Positions 31,161-41,808 are shown, numbered from the stretch's first letter. The stretch is 64,000 nucleotides of DNA from Photobacterium malacitanum (GCF_900185615.1 NZ_FYAK01000005.1:124001-188000); one strand, 5' to 3'. The notes: a model not told the origin generated them from the sequence alone. Numbers and translations: made by a program.

Positions 31161-32997
31161 ATGCCCAATTTTACCCATAAGCGTAAAAGTGTATCACGAC
31201 TGATGGCGCCTGTAGCCCTTGCTGTTGCTTTAGCAGGGTGTAGCACGCCAAACCTGTACAACCAACAGCAGGTACCATTAACGGATATCACTGCGGTAGC
31301 CGCTCAAAGCTCAGCCGCCTATTTAAGTAAAGCCAATACCAGTGATGGCGCAGAGCGCATTAACTGGGAGATCATGGCTGTTAAAGCGATGATCCTCGAA
31401 AATAAATGGCAACAAGCCGATCAATGGATTGCTAAATTATCTCAACAGTCCATGAACCCGACTCAAATTGCTGAATGGCAACTTGCGCGCGCCATGGTAC
31501 GTGAGCATCAAGGTCAACCACAAGCTGCACTCAATAGCTTAAATTTTCAGCCATCATGGCAGTTAACTAAAAGCCAGTATCAGCGTTATTACACCCTACG
31601 TGCCAACTTATTGGAACAGCTAAACCACCCGTTCCAAGCCGCACGCGAACGTACTAAGCTTGATTACTATTTAGATCAAAGTCAAAAAGCGGCCAATTGG
31701 CAACAAGTTTGGCATGATCTAAGTGGTTATACCAATGCTCAATTAGGCAGTGTTAAGCTGACTGATAACGACAGTGTGCTTAAAGGCTGGGTTGAACTTG
31801 CGATGTTGAAAAACAGCGCAACTTTACCACCAATGCAACTTAAGCAAGCGCTTGAGCAATGGCTCCATCGCCACCCTTATCATCCTGCGAATCAATATCT
31901 ACCCGCAGATCTAAAAGCATTGATCGATATGAAGGCAGTTAAGCTCGATAATATCGCATTATTATTACCACTTTCAGGTCGTTTTGCCGCACAAGGCAAA
32001 GCGGTTCGTGATGGTTTTATTAATTCAATGATGGATGATAAAAGTCGCGATACTAATAATGAGCTCAATATTTACGATACTGAAGCTCAATCAATGCCTG
32101 ATATTATGGCAAAGCTACAACATAACGGTACCCAGTTTGTTGTTGGCCCATTACGTAAAAATATTATTACTGAATTTCAGCAAGATAACACCACCCATAT
32201 CAATATGCTGGCGTTAAACATGCCGTCACAAATCAGTAATAATAAACCTAATGCTTGCTATTTTGCTTTGTCACCAGAGCAAGAAGCACAGCAAGCTGCA
32301 GAACGTATTTACGCCCAAGGCCACCGTAATCCTGCTATTTTGGTGCCATCTAATGGCTTTGGACAGCGTGTTGCACAGGCATTTAATCAACAATGGTTAC
32401 AACTTGATAATCAACCAGCATTGATCGTGAATTTTGGAAATCAAGCTCAAATACCTCAGCAAATTAAGCGGGCTTTTAGCACTGGTGCCGGCAGTCATGC
32501 TGATGCGATTTATATGGTTGCTAGTCGTAACGAAGTGATGATGCTAAAGCCTTTCATTGAAGCATCAATGCCGCCAAGTGGTGATCCGGCTCAGATTTAC
32601 GCTAGTTCACGCAGTAATCCAGATAAACATAATGGTAACCGTGAGTTACGCGGTATTGAAGTTAGTGATATTCCACTACTGATTAACCCGCAACCCGGCT
32701 ATATGGAGCGCTTTAATCAACTGTGGCCAAACCAAGGTAATACCAGCATTCGTCTGCATGCCTTTGGTATGGATGCATACTTAATTGCTAAAAAGCTTCC
32801 TGAAATGCGGGCTAATAGTCATTACAGCGTACAAGGAGAAACTGGCGATTTATCAGTTAACAATCAATGTGTTGTACAACGTGAAATCGATTGGGGTAAG
32901 TTTAGCAGTCACGGTATAACACCACTGACCGCAACCCATATGCCAACAGCACCAATCTCTGATACATCTAGTGCAGCCGATAACATAAACCTTATCA

Positions 32998-33020
<23 letters not shown>
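31161..33020 (+). CDS. lpoA: Outer-membrane lipoprotein activator of PBP1A, LpoA
   Basis: Outer-membrane lipoprotein reaching through the peptidoglycan to activate PBP1A. The lipobox LAGC places the lipidated Cys at residue 27. The N-terminal TPR-like helical domain covers about residues 50-250. A C-terminal periplasmic-binding-protein-like domain starts near LLLPLSGRFAAQGKAVRDGF (about residue 270). It has 619 residues. It heads lpoA-yraN-diaA-dolP and overlaps yraN by 23 bases. Confidence 0.95.
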
Positions 33021-33965
<945 letters not shown>

Positions 33966-33968
33966 TTA

Positions 33969-34517
33969 ATGAAGTGGTTAGTGGCATTTGTCGTTATTTC
34001 AAGCTTATCTCTAACTGGATGTTCTGTTTTTTCAACTCAAGATCCACGCAATAGTGGTCAGCACTGGCAAGATCAAAAAATAGAAATGGATATTGCAGGC
34101 GTTGCTCATACTCGTAAATATACCAAACAACTCAGTATTGATAGTGTCGCCCTAGATGGCACAGTATTATTAGTTGGCCAAGCAACATCACAAGCGCTTA
34201 AACAAGCATTTGTTGACCAAATTCGTAATATCACTGGCGTTGATCGTATTTACAATCAAATCCAAGTTCGACCATTGTTGACGATGGCAAGTATTAGCGG
34301 TGATGCATGGCTAACCACCAAAGTGAAATCACAGTTAATTGCCAGTAAACAACTGACTAATGTGGTAATCAAAGTGATCACTGAAAACAAACGTGTCTTT
34401 TTACTTGGCTATGTCGCACCTGAACAAGCTGCAATAGCCACTAATATCGCACGTAATGTGTCAGGAGTTGAACACGTGATTACCTTGTTTGAAAAACCAC
34501 AACGTTCAGGTTATTAA
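33969..34517 (+). CDS. dolP: Outer-membrane lipoprotein with two BON domains, DolP
   Basis: Dual-BON lipoprotein (formerly YraP) that helps maintain outer-membrane integrity. The signal peptide ends in the lipobox LTGC, with lipidated Cys at residue 18. BON domain 1 covers about residues 45-110 and BON domain 2 about 112-180 (DAWLTTKVKSQLIASKQL). The length is 182 residues. A terminator follows. I see no clear sigmaE promoter directly before it. Confidence 0.94.
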   Translation: MKWLVAFVVISSLSLTGCSVFSTQDPRNSGQHWQDQKIEMDIAGVAHTRKYTKQLSIDSVALDGTVLLVGQATSQALKQAFVDQIRNITGVDRIYNQIQVRPLLTMASISGDAWLTTKVKSQLIASKQLTNVVIKVITENKRVFLLGYVAPEQAAIATNIARNVSGVEHVITLFEKPQRSGY

Positions 34518-34554
34518 GTAGTAGTGTTATTAAACAATAGCGTTATTACAGCCA

Positions 34555-34585
34555 TAAAAAAACGCAGCCTTGGCTGCGTTTTTAT
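34555..34585. terminator. Bidirectional terminator between dolP and sspB
   Basis: AACGCAGCC (34561-34569) and GGCTGCGTT (34572-34580) form a 9-bp stem with a two-base centre, with A run before and T run after. It serves the convergent dolP and sspB transcripts. Confidence 0.9.
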
Positions 34586-34602
34586 TTTCGTTAACGGCTA
34601 CG

Positions 34603-35109
34603 TTATTTAACTACACGTAAGCTTGGACGACCACGAGGACGTGGTGGCTCATCATCAGGCTCATCGCCATCAACCGTTTCTGTTACAACGGCAAATGGAG
34701 ACGCTGTAGGAGTCACAACATCATCGGTGTTTTCTTCTGCTAACGCGTGCTCATCATCATAGATAGCGGTTTCAGTATCGTATGCAGCTTCCGGCTCAAA
34801 CATCGTTCCAGCACCGTTTTCACGCGCATAGATAGCCAAAACTGCATACATTGGTACGATAACCGAATGTGGACGACCACTAAAACGGGCACTAAAGCTA
34901 ACAGCTTCATTACTCAATTCTAGATTGCCCACCGCCATAGGAGCAATATTGAGGATGATTTGACCATCACTCACAAACTCCATTGGTACTTTTACTCCAG
35001 GTAACATCGCATCAACGACGAGGTGTGGAGTAAGGTCGTTATCAACCAACCAATCATAAAACGCGCGTAACAAATAAGGGCGACGCGGCGTCATATTTTC
35101 CATATCCAT
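34603..35109 (-). CDS. sspB: ClpXP protease adaptor SspB
   Basis: Adaptor that delivers ssrA-tagged proteins to ClpXP. The N-terminal substrate-binding domain (about residues 8-115) starts with RRPYLLRAFYDWLVDN. A long acidic linker leads to the ClpX-binding tail RGRPSLRVVK at the C-terminus. The length is 168 residues. It follows sspA by two bases. Confidence 0.96.
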   Translation of the reverse strand: MDMENMTPRRPYLLRAFYDWLVDNDLTPHLVVDAMLPGVKVPMEFVSDGQIILNIAPMAVGNLELSNEAVSFSARFSGRPHSVIVPMYAVLAIYARENGAGTMFEPEAAYDTETAIYDDEHALAEENTDDVVTPTASPFAVVTETVDGDEPDDEPPRPRGRPSLRVVK

Positions 35110-35111
35110 AA

Positions 35112-35750
35112 TTACTGGCCAGCTAAACGCATTTCACGCTCAGCTTCAGTTAAAGAAGCAAGGAATGAATCACGTTCAAATACGCGCGTCATATATGCCT
35201 TCACTTCTTTAGCACCTGTACCACTTAGCTCAATACCCATTTCAGGTAAACGCCATAATAGTGGTGCTAGGTAGCAATCAACTAGGCTAAATTCGTCACT
35301 CATAAAGAATGGGTATTCAGCAAATACAGGTGCTAATGCTAACAACTCTTCGCGTAATTGCTTACGTGCTTTATCAGCTTCATCAGCAGTGCCTGCATTA
35401 ATCTTGTCAGCCAGTGAGTACCAGTTACGCTCAACACGGTACATCATCAGACGACTATTACCACGAGCAACAGGATAAACAGGCATTAGAGGTGGGTGAG
35501 GGAAACGCTCATCCAAGTACTCCATGATAATGTTAGCTTGGTATAACGCTAATTCGCGATCAACCAATGTTGGAACTGAACTGTATGGGTTCAGTTCTAA
35601 CAGATCTTCCGGCAGGCTCATTGGATCAACCAGCTCAATTTCAACACTAACGCCTTTTTCGGCTAGTACGATACGCACCTGATGGCTGTAGATGTCTGAA
35701 GCATCAGAATACAGAGTCATCACAGAGCGTTTATTGGCAGCAACAGCCAT
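35112..35750 (-). CDS. sspA: Stringent starvation protein A SspA
   Basis: GST-fold, RNA polymerase-associated global regulator active in stationary phase and stress. The thioredoxin-like N-terminal half contains MTLYSDASDIYSHQVRIVLAEKG; the C-terminal half is helical with a conserved PHPPLMPVYPV segment. It has 212 residues from ATG 35750, which follows the strong GGAGGGG site. An upstream in-frame TTG overlaps that spacing and is rejected. A hairpin with T-run lies just before its ribosome-binding site. Confidence 0.96.
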   Translation of the reverse strand: MAVAANKRSVMTLYSDASDIYSHQVRIVLAEKGVSVEIELVDPMSLPEDLLELNPYSSVPTLVDRELALYQANIIMEYLDERFPHPPLMPVYPVARGNSRLMMYRVERNWYSLADKINAGTADEADKARKQLREELLALAPVFAEYPFFMSDEFSLVDCYLAPLLWRLPEMGIELSGTGAKEVKAYMTRVFERDSFLASLTEAEREMRLAGQ

Positions 35751-35776
35751 CAACCCCTCCAGTATATTTAATACAC

Positions 35777-35807
35777 AAAAAGCAATGGAGGCTCAAGCCC
35801 CCATTGC
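35777..35807 (-). terminator. Terminator or attenuator between petC and sspA
   Basis: On the minus strand a stem pairs GCAATGG and the inner GGCT (35807-35796) with AGCC and CCATTGC (35793-35782), with one mismatch and a tiny loop. It is followed by five T. It ends the petABC transcript, but lies only 26 bases before the sspA start. The sspA promoter must therefore be upstream of it, or sspA depends on read-through. Confidence 0.75.
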
Positions 35808-35835
35808 GAGATTCTTAACCCACTAGATTACCTTA

Positions 35836-36573
35836 TCAGTGGACATCACGCCAATATTCTTTCTTCAACAGCACTGTTAATACTAAAAATAAGCCAATAA
35901 ACCCCATCACCCATAGCCCTAATCGCTGTCGTTCAAGCTTCATTGGCTCAGCAGAATAATCTAAGAAGTTAACCAGATCACGTACGGCAACGTCATATTG
36001 CTGTGGGGTTAATTCACCACTGCCATCGGTTTCGATCCCCATTAAGACTTGAGTGGGATTGCCATCGATCATCTGAGTCTCATAGATCTTACGCGGTACC
36101 CCTTGAAGTTCTTCAAGCACATGTGGCATACCAACACTTGGAAAAAGACTGTTATTAACCCCAAATGGGCGGCTAGGATCAGCATAAAAAGAATGTAAAT
36201 AAGTGTATAACCAATCGGTTCCACGTACTCGTGCCACCATCGTAAGATCTGGTGTTGGCGCACCAAATGAGGCAGCAGCATATTGCTCAGACATCGCATT
36301 CGTCATTAAATCACCAATTTTAGCTTGGGGATTAAACATTAAATGTTGCTGCATAAGCTCAATAGGAATGCCTAAATCAGTAGCTACACGTTCATAACGT
36401 TGATATTGAGTTGAATGACAGCCCGCACAATAATTAGTAAATAATTGTGCTCCTCGCTGCAATGAGGCTTTATCTGTCAGATCATTATTCGCAGCTTGCA
36501 AACTGACATTGCCCCCACCCGCAATAGCCAATGTCGGCAGCCAAACCAGTAATGCTACAATCCATTGTTTCAT
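35836..36573 (-). CDS. petC: Cytochrome c1 subunit of the bc1 complex
   Basis: Membrane-anchored c-type cytochrome passing electrons from the Rieske protein to soluble cytochrome c. A signal peptide (about residues 1-18) precedes the heme-attachment motif CAGCH at residues 49-53. One C-terminal membrane anchor (GLWVMGFIGLFLVLTVLL, about 220-237) holds it in the inner membrane. The length is 245 residues. It overlaps petB by four bases. Confidence 0.96.
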   Translation of the reverse strand: MKQWIVALLVWLPTLAIAGGGNVSLQAANNDLTDKASLQRGAQLFTNYCAGCHSTQYQRYERVATDLGIPIELMQQHLMFNPQAKIGDLMTNAMSEQYAAASFGAPTPDLTMVARVRGTDWLYTYLHSFYADPSRPFGVNNSLFPSVGMPHVLEELQGVPRKIYETQMIDGNPTQVLMGIETDGSGELTPQQYDVAVRDLVNFLDYSAEPMKLERQRLGLWVMGFIGLFLVLTVLLKKEYWRDVH

Positions 36574-37835
36574 TTGAATGTCACCCTCTTTGGTAGCGGT
36601 TGAGTCGCTTCATTTTTACTGTAGAAAAACAACACAATAAAGAACATGAAATAGGTAAAACTAAATATCTGCGCCAACAAGGTGAATATCGGTGTAACAG
36701 GTAAAGATCCAAGAATACCTAACCCTATAAAACTGATGGTAAATTGAACTAAGTTAGCCAAATGCAATTTGCTACGATAACGAAATGAGCGCACATTACA
36801 GCGATCAAACCACGGTAATAAGAACAAAAATACGATTGCAGCTCCCATTGCTGCGACCCCTAACAGTTTATCGGGTACCGCGCGCAAAATGGCATAAAAA
36901 GGCGTGAAATACCAAACCGGAGCGATATGTTCAGGGGTCTTCATAGGGTTAGCGGCTTCAAAATTTGGTGCTTCTAAAAAATAGCCGCCCATTTCTGGAG
37001 CAAAAAAGATCACGTAGCTAAAGAACAACCCAAATATTGCAATTCCAATCAAATCTTTAACAGTGCCGTAAGGATGAAACGGAATCGAATCAATAATGTC
37101 GTATTTTTTGGTGTAGTCTTGATGAAAAGTAAACTGGGTTTGATGATCATCACCTTGGCTACCTTTGGGCAATTTAGTATCGATACCATCAGGGTTATTT
37201 GACCCCACTTCGTGCAGTGCTAATACGTGTAACACCACCAATAGCAACAGCACTAGCGGCAATGCAATTACATGTAGGGCAAAAAATCGGTTTAAGGTTG
37301 CGCCAGAAATCACATAGTCACCACGGATCCATAAAGTGAGATCATCGCCAATCACAGGAATGGCACCAAACAGTGAGATAATCACCTGCGCTCCCCAGTA
37401 AGACATTTGTCCCCATGGCAATAAATAGCCCATAAAAGCTTCAGCCATTAACACTAAAAATATTAGCATGCCAAATAACCACAATAGCTCACGTGGTTTT
37501 TGATAGGAGCCATAAATTAAGCCGCGAAACATGTGCAAATATATCACGACAAAAAAGGCTGAAGCTCCTGTTGAGTGCATATAACGCAGTAGCCATCCAT
37601 ACTCAACATCTCGCATGATATATTCAATCGAGGCAAAGGCACCTTCGGCTGAAGGCACATAATTCATGGTTAACCAAATACCGGTAATGATTTGATTAAC
37701 TAGGACTAACATCGCCAATGAGCCAAACACATACCAAAAATTAAAGTTCTTTGGCATTGGATATTGAGACAAATGTTTACGGTATGCATTTACGATAGGT
37801 AGACGTTGATCAATCCAATTAACTAAGCCAGCCAT
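36570..37835 (-). CDS. petB: Cytochrome b subunit of the bc1 complex
   Basis: Polytopic core subunit with the quinol oxidation and reduction sites. The conserved heme-ligand histidines sit in WLLRYMHSTGASAFF with HMFRGLIYGS (helix B) and RFFALHVIALPLVLLLLVVLHVLALH (helix D, shown as FFALHV and LHVLALH). The PEWY-type quinol motif appears as APVWYFTPFYAILR. The length is 421 residues with eight spans expected. It overlaps both petA and petC. Confidence 0.97.
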   Translation of the reverse strand: MAGLVNWIDQRLPIVNAYRKHLSQYPMPKNFNFWYVFGSLAMLVLVNQIITGIWLTMNYVPSAEGAFASIEYIMRDVEYGWLLRYMHSTGASAFFVVIYLHMFRGLIYGSYQKPRELLWLFGMLIFLVLMAEAFMGYLLPWGQMSYWGAQVIISLFGAIPVIGDDLTLWIRGDYVISGATLNRFFALHVIALPLVLLLLVVLHVLALHEVGSNNPDGIDTKLPKGSQGDDHQTQFTFHQDYTKKYDIIDSIPFHPYGTVKDLIGIAIFGLFFSYVIFFAPEMGGYFLEAPNFEAANPMKTPEHIAPVWYFTPFYAILRAVPDKLLGVAAMGAAIVFLFLLPWFDRCNVRSFRYRSKLHLANLVQFTISFIGLGILGSLPVTPIFTLLAQIFSFTYFMFFIVLFFYSKNEATQPLPKRVTFK

Positions 37836-38425
37836 TACACCGTCTCCTTATCAAGTCCAACCAAAATGGTGTTATCGTCTAGAAATTGATACGGCGGTAC
37901 CACCAAATTAAGCGGCGCTGGTACTCCAGCAAACACTCGCCCAGCCATATCAAAGGTTGAGCCATGGCAGGGACAAAAAAAGCCAGCAGCAACACCACTC
38001 ACTTGATCACTAAAACTGGTGGGTAGATAGGTCGGCGAACAGCCTAAATGGGTACAAATACCGACAGCTAAGAATATTTCAGGTTTTAATGAACGATGTG
38101 AATTCTGCGCATATTGTGGTTGTTGTGGCTCTTTAGAGGTAGGATCACGAAGCTGAGCATCGTGAGAGGCTAATTGTTGTAATACTGCTTGGCTACGGCG
38201 TACTATCCAGACGGGCTTGCCACGCCATTCCACTCGAATCATTTGCCCATCAGCTAATTTACTGATGTTTACTTCAACGGGAGCACCAGCGGCTTTGGCT
38301 TTCTCACTTGGGTTCCATGATTTAATAAAAGGCACAGCAATCGCTATTGCCCCTATACCGCCGACGATCGAGGTTGTTGCCGTTAGAAAGCGACGTCTTC
38401 CATTACTTACTCGCACATTGCTCAT
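37835..38425 (-). CDS. petA: Rieske iron-sulfur subunit of the bc1 complex
   Basis: Carries the 2Fe-2S cluster that takes the first electron from quinol. The N-terminal twin-arginine-like segment NGRRRFLTATTS precedes the membrane helix (about residues 16-33). Cluster ligands lie in CTHLGC and CPCHGSTFD, each with one Cys and one His ligand plus the disulfide Cys. The length is 196 residues. GGAG precedes the ATG at usual spacing. Confidence 0.97.
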   Translation of the reverse strand: MSNVRVSNGRRRFLTATTSIVGGIGAIAIAVPFIKSWNPSEKAKAAGAPVEVNISKLADGQMIRVEWRGKPVWIVRRSQAVLQQLASHDAQLRDPTSKEPQQPQYAQNSHRSLKPEIFLAVGICTHLGCSPTYLPTSFSDQVSGVAAGFFCPCHGSTFDMAGRVFAGVPAPLNLVVPPYQFLDDNTILVGLDKETV

Positions 38426-38671
38426 CCATTTTCTCCAATAGCTCCTGCTTGGATTGTTATTTTTATATATCCCTAACGCTTAGATATAAAGCTATCCAAA
38501 CATAATGCAGTAACAATATTGCTACAGTTTCAATTTATCGCCAACATTTTAAGAATATGTAAAGCTCAATATATTCACAAGTTCACACCTTTGTTTAGCG
38601 GTAAATATCGAACACAGGCAAGTTATCGTTATTATGCAGCAGACATTAGTTAAAAATGTGATGGAAGATAT

Positions 38672-38755
38672 GGTGCGAGGTACGAGGTACGAGGTGCGAG
38701 ATGCGAGATGCGAGATGCGAGGTGCGAGGTGCGAGATGCGAGGTGCGAGGTGCGA
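38672..38755. repeat. Perfectly phased 7-bp tandem array, 12 copies
   Basis: Twelve heptamers of pattern G(G/A)T(G/A)CGA run without a gap: GGTGCGA six times, GATGCGA four times, GGTACGA twice. All differences are G/A transitions at two positions. On the minus strand the units read TCGCACC or TCGCATC, sharing the CTCGCA core of the arrays around nadC. An array like this is prone to slippage. Confidence 0.92.
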
Positions 38756-38802
38756 GAAAAGATATCATTAACAATAATGAACAATACTTTCTAAAAAATA
38801 AT

Positions 38803-38836
38803 CAAAAAAAAGCCCAACCCGAGGGCTGAGCTTTTT
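38803..38836 (-). terminator. Rho-independent terminator of rplM-rpsI
   Basis: On the minus strand AGCTCAGCCC pairs with GGGTTGGGCT across a short loop, using two G-U pairs, followed by seven or more T. It lies about 40 bases past the rpsI stop. Confidence 0.85.
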
Positions 38837-38876
38837 CTGTACACAGTAAACCAGATAAAAATCTGGAAGCGTAATA

Positions 38877-39269
38877 TTAACGCTTAGAGAACTGTGGACG
38901 ACGACGTGCTTTACGTAGACCAACTTTCTTACGTTCAACGCAACGAGCGTCGCGAGTAACGTAGCCAGCTGAACGTAGAGCAGGACGTAGAGTTTCATCG
39001 TATTCCATAAGAGCACGAGTGATACCGTGACGGATAGCACCAGATTGACCAGTGATACCACCACCTTTAACAGTGATGTATAGGTCAAAATTCTCAGTCA
39101 TGCCAACAAGCTCAAGAGGCTGAAGAACTACCATGCGCGCTGTTGGGCGGCTGAAGTACTCTTCGATGCTACGCTTGTTGATTACGATGTTACCAGTACC
39201 CGGTTTGATGAAAACGCGAGCTGCTGAGCTTTTACGGCGACCAGTGCCGTAGTATTGATTCTCTGCCAT
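38877..39269 (-). CDS. rpsI: 30S ribosomal protein S9
   Basis: Small-subunit protein whose C-terminal tail reaches the P-site tRNA. From ATG 39269 the product is [20 protein letters not shown] and has 130 residues, equal to E. coli. The upstream extension (MGIMT) is rejected. The C-terminal tail RRPQFSKR is intact. It lies 15 bases after rplM. Confidence 0.98.
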   Translation of the reverse strand: MAENQYYGTGRRKSSAARVFIKPGTGNIVINKRSIEEYFSRPTARMVVLQPLELVGMTENFDLYITVKGGGITGQSGAIRHGITRALMEYDETLRPALRSAGYVTRDARCVERKKVGLRKARRRPQFSKR

Positions 39270-39284
39270 TGTCATAATTCCCAA

Positions 39285-39713
39285 TTAGATGTCTAGTACT
39301 TTAGGCTGTTGTGCAGCATGGTTGTGCTCAGTACCCGCGTAAACTTTAAGCTTACGGAACATAGCACGGCCTAGAGGACCTTTTGGAAGCATGCCTTTAA
39401 CAGCAGTTTCAATAACCATTTCTGGTTTCTTAGCAATTAGCTTATCAAAGCTGATTGACTTAAGGCCGCCGATGAAGCCAGTGTGGTGGTGGTACATTTT
39501 ATCTGTACGCTTTGCACCAGTTACTGCTACTTTCTCAGCATTGATAACTACAATGTAGTCACCAGTGTCAACGTGTGGAGTGTACTCCGGCTTGTGCTTG
39601 CCACGTAGACGAGAAGCGATTTCAGTTGAAAGACGACCTAGAGTTTTACCTTCAGCGTCAACAACATACCAGTCACGTTTTACAGTTTCTGGTTTAGCAA
39701 CGAAAGTTTTCAT
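39285..39713 (-). CDS. rplM: 50S ribosomal protein L13
   Basis: Early assembly protein of the large subunit. The 142 residues include [29 protein letters not shown] and the signature [12 protein letters not shown] (both shown in parts). In E. coli L13 represses its own operon through the mRNA leader, and a structured leader is present here too (39720-39850). Confidence 0.98.
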   Translation of the reverse strand: MKTFVAKPETVKRDWYVVDAEGKTLGRLSTEIASRLRGKHKPEYTPHVDTGDYIVVINAEKVAVTGAKRTDKMYHHHTGFIGGLKSISFDKLIAKKPEMVIETAVKGMLPKGPLGRAMFRKLKVYAGTEHNHAAQQPKVLDI

Positions 39714-39719
39714 GCTAAT

Positions 39720-39850
39720 TAATACCCAATTATTTAAATAGTTTCACTTACTAGAACCATCAAATGATGATTCCTCTGTTAAGAGCCCAGTCATCACCCC
39801 TTCGAGTGGTTGGCACTCCTGGCTTTCGCCATACAGGTACGGTGGGTCGC
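39720..39850 (-). promoter_or_regulatory. Structured rplM leader, candidate L13 autoregulatory element
   Basis: The transcript from the promoter at 39854 would carry about 135 bases before rplM, rich in potential stems. Examples are GGCGAAAGCC (39820-39840 region, minus strand), ACCACTCGAAGGGGTGAT and the GGGCTCTTAACAGAGG segment. Gammaproteobacteria have a known L13 leader RNA at this place. I infer homology from position and structure only. Confidence 0.5.
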
Positions 39851-39853
39851 AAG

Positions 39854-39859
39854 ATTATA
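39854..39859 (-). promoter_or_regulatory. -10 element of the rplM-rpsI promoter
   Basis: Minus strand TATAAT, perfect -10 consensus, about 140 bases before rplM. No strong -35 is visible upstream, where the sequence is a T-run. Confidence 0.5.
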
Positions 39860-40001
39860 GAGAAGGGTGTGGAAAAAATCACCTTTTTTCCCAAAAAAAA
39901 TGGTTTTTTTTCATATTAACCGTCTGAAATTGATAATTAGGCCAATAAATCACAATCAAAACTGTGTTAATCGGCTCAAATTGCACGACTGACTCCCGTC
40001 G

Positions 40002-41138
40002 TCATTCATCAATTAAATGAGGTTTCGCTAAATATTGTTCACTTTGCATTTCAATTAAACGCGAACAACAACGTTTAAATTCAAACAATAATTGCCCTTT
40101 AGTATAAAGTTCAGTTAATGGTGCTGCAGCCGAAATAATGAGCGTCACATTACGCTCATAAAACTCATCAACCATAGCGATAAAACGCCGCGCGGCATCT
40201 TGCTCTGTTATTAGCGGTACATCGGCAAGCAATACCGTATGGTACAACTGTGCAATTTCAATATAGTCATTTTGACTGCGCGCTGTTTGGCATAGCTGCT
40301 GAAAGCTAAACTGTACCACCCCGATTGCTTCACGTTGTGCAATCACCGAGCGCTGATTAATGATGATGCTTTTATTATGCTGGCGTGGCTCCGTTGTCAA
40401 TTGCTCAAAATAATGCGCTAAATTAGCATTCGCTTGTGGCCCTAATGGCGAGTAATAAATTTCAGCCTGAACCAATGTCCGTAGCCGATAATCAACCCCA
40501 GCATCAACATTGACCACTTGGCAGTATTGCTTAATAAGCTCAATCGCAGGTAAGAATCGTGCACGTTGCAAACCATTTCGATATAAACCATCAGGCTCGA
40601 TATTGGATGTTGCCACCAGCGTAACGCCCCGTTTAAACAAAGCATCCAGTAATGTTGCTAAAATCATCGCATCAGTAATATCGCTAACAAAAAACTCATC
40701 AAAACAAATAATATCAGTGTGCTGTTTAAAATTATCCGCCACATGCTCTAATGGATTTTCAGTTCCATCAAGCTGTTGCAACTGCTGATGGACACGGTAC
40801 ATAAAACGATGAAAATGAATTCGCAGTTTTCGTTCAGTCGGTAAACACTCATAAAAGGTATCAACCAAGTAGGTTTTCCCTCGCCCAACACCGCCCCAAA
40901 AATACAATCCCGTGACTGGCACGATTTCTGCTTGAGTTGTTGTGGTTTTAAACAGTGATTTAGTCATTGACCATAACCGTTGCCATTCCGTCGTGGCTGG
41001 TGATGGAGCAGCAGGGGCAATTAATCGATGGTATAGATCATCTAAATGAGCAACCGCCTGCGCTTGAGCAGGATCGGCAAAAAAATCGACACGTTGTAGA
41101 TCTGCATGGTATTTGTCGAGCGGCGTCAGCTGGTTCAT
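40002..41138 (-). CDS. zapE: Cell division ATPase ZapE (AFG1-like)
   Basis: AAA-type ATPase that destabilises FtsZ polymers and is needed for division under stress in E. coli. Walker A GGVGRGKT is at about residues 82-89. Walker B is in ICFDEFFVSDITDAMIL (shown as CFDEF). The length is 378 residues, as in the family. It is a single gene, divergent from zapG with 180 bases between. The neighbouring order rpsI-rplM-zapE-zapG-degQ is shared with E. coli. Confidence 0.96.
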   Translation of the reverse strand: MNQLTPLDKYHADLQRVDFFADPAQAQAVAHLDDLYHRLIAPAAPSPATTEWQRLWSMTKSLFKTTTTQAEIVPVTGLYFWGGVGRGKTYLVDTFYECLPTERKLRIHFHRFMYRVHQQLQQLDGTENPLEHVADNFKQHTDIICFDEFFVSDITDAMILATLLDALFKRGVTLVATSNIEPDGLYRNGLQRARFLPAIELIKQYCQVVNVDAGVDYRLRTLVQAEIYYSPLGPQANANLAHYFEQLTTEPRQHNKSIIINQRSVIAQREAIGVVQFSFQQLCQTARSQNDYIEIAQLYHTVLLADVPLITEQDAARRFIAMVDEFYERNVTLIISAAAPLTELYTKGQLLFEFKRCCSRLIEMQSEQYLAKPHLIDE

Positions 41139-41318
41139 TTGATGTTATCCCTTTACATCTTAATTGCTATAAAACTGCAGCATAAATAGTCACAATATAT
41201 GATTGAATCAGTATCATGCGCAACCTGCTCAAGGTATAGTAATAGCGTTATTACTTATTAATAAACAGTACTCTGACTGAGAAAACACGTATTAACACCC
41301 CAATTACAAGGAATTATC

Positions 41319-41786
41319 ATGGCTATGAGTTGGATTATTGCAGTTGCTATTTTTATTGCTGGGATTTTTGTTGGCTCCCTGGTAAGTCGCGTTACCAACA
41401 AAAACCAAAATCAACAAATATCACTAAAAAAAGATCTTGATAAATCAAAATATGAACTTGAGCAATATCGTCAAGAGTTGGTCGACCATTTTGCTCGTAG
41501 TGCAGAATTATTAGATAACGTATCTAAGGATTACAGTAAGTTATATGAGCATATGGCAAAAACGTCCGCCGAACTTATGCCAAACTTACCGACCCAAGAT
41601 AATCCATTTGCACAACGTATCACCAACCTCGAAGCGGTTAAAAATGCTCAACCGATTGAAGATGAAGTCATGGATCACCAACCTCGAGATTATGCTAATG
41701 GTGCGACAGGGCTATTTAACGATAAGCCAGCAACGGTTCGAAGCGATGAAATTCCTGCAACAGAAACTGCTGCAAAAGTCAGTTAG
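41319..41786 (+). CDS. zapG: Envelope and division protein ZapG (DUF1043)
   Basis: Inner-membrane protein, formerly YhcB, linked to cell envelope growth and division in E. coli. One N-terminal membrane span (SWIIAVAIFIAGIFVGSLVS, residues 4-23) is followed by a coiled coil (about residues 30-85) and a disordered C-terminus. The length is 155 residues. AAGGAA precedes 41319 at good spacing; ATG 41325 is an alternative. Confidence 0.93.
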   Translation: MAMSWIIAVAIFIAGIFVGSLVSRVTNKNQNQQISLKKDLDKSKYELEQYRQELVDHFARSAELLDNVSKDYSKLYEHMAKTSAELMPNLPTQDNPFAQRITNLEAVKNAQPIEDEVMDHQPRDYANGATGLFNDKPATVRSDEIPATETAAKVS

Positions 41787-41808
41787 CGCCTCATCTCAAT
41801 ACTAAGAC

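Larger units (their letters stand above)
38426..38876. other. Gene-free stretch between petA and rpsI
   Basis: These 451 bases hold the petABC leader, an AT-rich section with several possible but weak -10 motifs, the heptamer array at 38672-38755 and the rpsI terminator. No supported coding frame. Confidence 0.7.
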
